NCBI RefSeq assembly: GCF_022760175.1
Contig: NZ_CP094326.1
Coordinates: 2,530,804-2,594,803, forward strand
DNA length: 64,000 bases
Direction: 5' to 3'
Origin: Zhouia spongiae
GTDB taxonomy: Bacteria; Bacteroidota; Bacteroidia; Flavobacteriales; Flavobacteriaceae
The notes beneath the pieces are model-generated. The model saw nothing but the letters and a program-made list of their open reading frames with translations, ran no database searches and was not told the DNA's origin. Positions 62,612 to 64,000 of the stretch are shown in pieces. Within the stretch, counting starts at the first letter, position 1, and every line of letters begins with the position of its first letter. A program made the translations under genes and the position numbers.

Positions 62612-64000
62612 ATGAACAAAAGAATTGTTTCTGTTTGTGCACTTGGTTTATTAAGTGTATATGGTATTGCCCAGCAGAAAGACAAGAAGGTAGAACAGCT
62701 GGATGAAGTAGTTGTTTCTGATTCGCGTTTTGAATTAAAACGTGAAAATTCAGGGAAGACAGTTATAAAAATCGATCGGGAAGAGATCGAAAAAAATCAG
62801 GGAAAAACGGTTTCCGAACTTATTAATGTAAAAGCCGGGATAGAAGTTAATGGAAGCAGAAGCAATGCGGGCCAGGACTTAAATACGTATGTACGGGGTG
62901 GTTCTAACCGTCAGGTGTTGGTGCTGATCGATGGCGTTCAGGTGTCAGACCCTTCGCAAATCTCCAATGGGTACGACTTGCGGTTGTTGTCATTGGGAGC
63001 TATTGAGTCAATAGAAATTATTAAAGGTGCGGCAAGTACGCTTTATGGTAGTGGAGCAGCAACGGTGGTGATTAATATTACAACGAAAGAAGGAGAAGAA
63101 GGGGCTATTGCTTTGAGCCTAAATTCCAGTATCGGTACTAATCAGACTAAAGACGATCAAAACTATAATCCTGCTGATTTTCATAATGATGTTACCATAA
63201 ACGGTAAGGGAGGTGATTTTAATTATTTATTAAGTTTTAATCAGCAATATACAGATGGTATGTCTGCGGCCGATACGGAAGCAGATGTGAAAGATCCTTT
63301 TTCGAGATACGCCATAAAAGCAAAATTTGGTTACGATTTTTGCGATGCGTTTTCATTAGGGATCTACGGCGATTATACAGACATTGAATCTGCATATGAC
63401 GGAGGTGCAAATTTGGACGCCGATAATTGGTATAACAGCAAACAGTACAGGACGGGGTTAACTTCAAGAATATCATATACCGGTGGTGCTGTAATCATTA
63501 ACGGGGCGTATAGCAAGTATGACAGAGAGTTTATTTCTGCATTTCCTTCTGACTTTAAGTCAGAGAACATGGTTGTAGATGCTTATTCCAAGAATACATT
63601 TGCCGATGTTTTGCATACTATAGTAGGAGTAAATGTAGTGAATGATAAAACAGAGTTCGATAGTAATGAAAGTGTAACGAGGGTAGATCCTTACCTGAAT
63701 ATGGTTGTAGCCAGCGATAGAGGTTATAACATTAATACAGGCGGACGGTTGAATGTTCATAGTGAGTATGGAACTCATTTTACTTACAATGTAAATCCTT
63801 CGTTTACAGCTAAGTTCGATCAGAATTATATAAAGTTTTTCGGGTCGTATAGTACTTCATTCATAGCTCCTTCTTTATCGCAGTTATTTGGATTCTACGG
63901 GCCAAATCCGGATTTAAAGCCGGAAGAAGACAAAACCATAGAGGGGGGAATTGAATTTAAATACGGACAACAATTTAGGGTTAGTGCTTTATACTTCAAC
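62612..64000 (+). CDS. btuB: TonB-dependent vitamin B12 receptor BtuB (C-terminus outside window)
   Basis: Translation from the ATG at 62612 stays open for 463 codons to the window end. After a signal peptide ending in GIAQQ comes a TonB-box-like segment DEVVVSDSRF, then the plug domain: KTVSELINVKAGIEVNGSRS, TYVRGGSNRQVLVLIDGVQV and ASTLYGSGAATVVINITTK, all typical of BtuB. The first strands of the barrel follow. There is no N-terminal carboxypeptidase-like domain, so it is not of SusC type. The receptor imports cobalamin across the outer membrane; the preceding riboswitch makes the substrate nearly certain. Confidence 0.93.
   Translation, partial: MNKRIVSVCALGLLSVYGIAQQKDKKVEQLDEVVVSDSRFELKRENSGKTVIKIDREEIEKNQGKTVSELINVKAGIEVNGSRSNAGQDLNTYVRGGSNRQVLVLIDGVQVSDPSQISNGYDLRLLSLGAIESIEIIKGAASTLYGSGAATVVINITTKEGEEGAIALSLNSSIGTNQTKDDQNYNPADFHNDVTINGKGGDFNYLLSFNQQYTDGMSAADTEADVKDPFSRYAIKAKFGYDFCDAFSLGIYGDYTDIESAYDGGANLDADNWYNSKQYRTGLTSRISYTGGAVIINGAYSKYDREFISAFPSDFKSENMVVDAYSKNTFADVLHTIVGVNVVNDKTEFDSNESVTRVDPYLNMVVASDRGYNINTGGRLNVHSEYGTHFTYNVNPSFTAKFDQNYIKFFGSYSTSFIAPSLSQLFGFYGPNPDLKPEEDKTIEGGIEFKYGQQFRVSALYFN

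Noticed and set aside
63237-63778. Minus-strand frames near the right end
   Set aside because: They lie antisense to btuB, whose plus-strand frame is open to the window end and carries clear receptor motifs.
1-64000. CRISPR arrays, tRNA or rRNA genes, insertion sequences, prophage
   Set aside because: No spaced direct repeats of array type, cloverleaf, rRNA segment, transposase or integrase was seen on either strand.

Overview
The window looks like chromosomal DNA from a member of the Flavobacteriia (Bacteroidota). It is AT-rich. Several promoters match the Bacteroidota pattern TTTG-N19-21-TAnnTTTG, the clearest being upstream of rpmH. Lipoproteins are common, and many families are typical of the group: the alternative two-domain GlmU, SatD plus DUF3307, DUF4199, a zinc-free L31, and a CarB without its allosteric domain. 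I see no rRNA, tRNA, CRISPR array, transposase or phage gene. Both ends cut a gene.

Positions 1-10113 are a nitrate respiration locus. Leftward runs a packed molybdenum cofactor operon (moeA, a ModE-type regulator, a TSUP permease, a mobA-moaD fusion, moeB). Divergently runs napD-napA, a duplicated four-haem NapB-like protein, a tetrahaem lipoprotein, an iron-sulfur protein and an NrfD-type quinol oxidoreductase. The left arm makes the cofactor of the right arm. No NapC or NapH is present, so electrons probably travel NrfD -> iron-sulfur protein -> tetrahaem lipoprotein -> NapB-like -> NapA.

Positions 10129-15588 hold an M28 peptidase, a fused trehalose-6-phosphate synthase/phosphatase and a divergent GH15 hydrolase. 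Positions 15624-23585 are fatty-acid beta-oxidation: marR, fadB-like, thiolase and acyl-CoA dehydrogenase in one operon, with an acyl-CoA ligase upstream. A TATGCATGCATA palindrome in the marR promoter is a likely operator.

Positions 23707-54517 are mostly housekeeping: purL, an RsmB-like methyltransferase, an ECF sigma factor with two membrane or periplasmic partners, an MsbA-like exporter, phosphosugar mutase, GT2, rpmE, glmU-like, mtaB, a lytic transglycosylase, cardiolipin synthase, rpmH, carB and rmuC. Among them are less understood items: a SatD/DUF3307 pair behind repeated ATATCG elements, a GNAT-like protein without its cofactor loop, a small basic tail-anchored protein, and a gap at 31584-31811 with strong hairpins and no gene.

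Positions 54658-64000 end in a vitamin B12 region after one nuclease-family protein. It has the importer btuF-btuC-btuD, a Dph6-like ATP pyrophosphatase, the lower-ligand assembly genes cobU-cobT-cobS-cobC, and a cobalamin riboswitch with a terminator ahead of a TonB-dependent BtuB receptor. Together these suggest uptake and remodelling of corrinoids. No corrin-ring synthesis gene is visible here.
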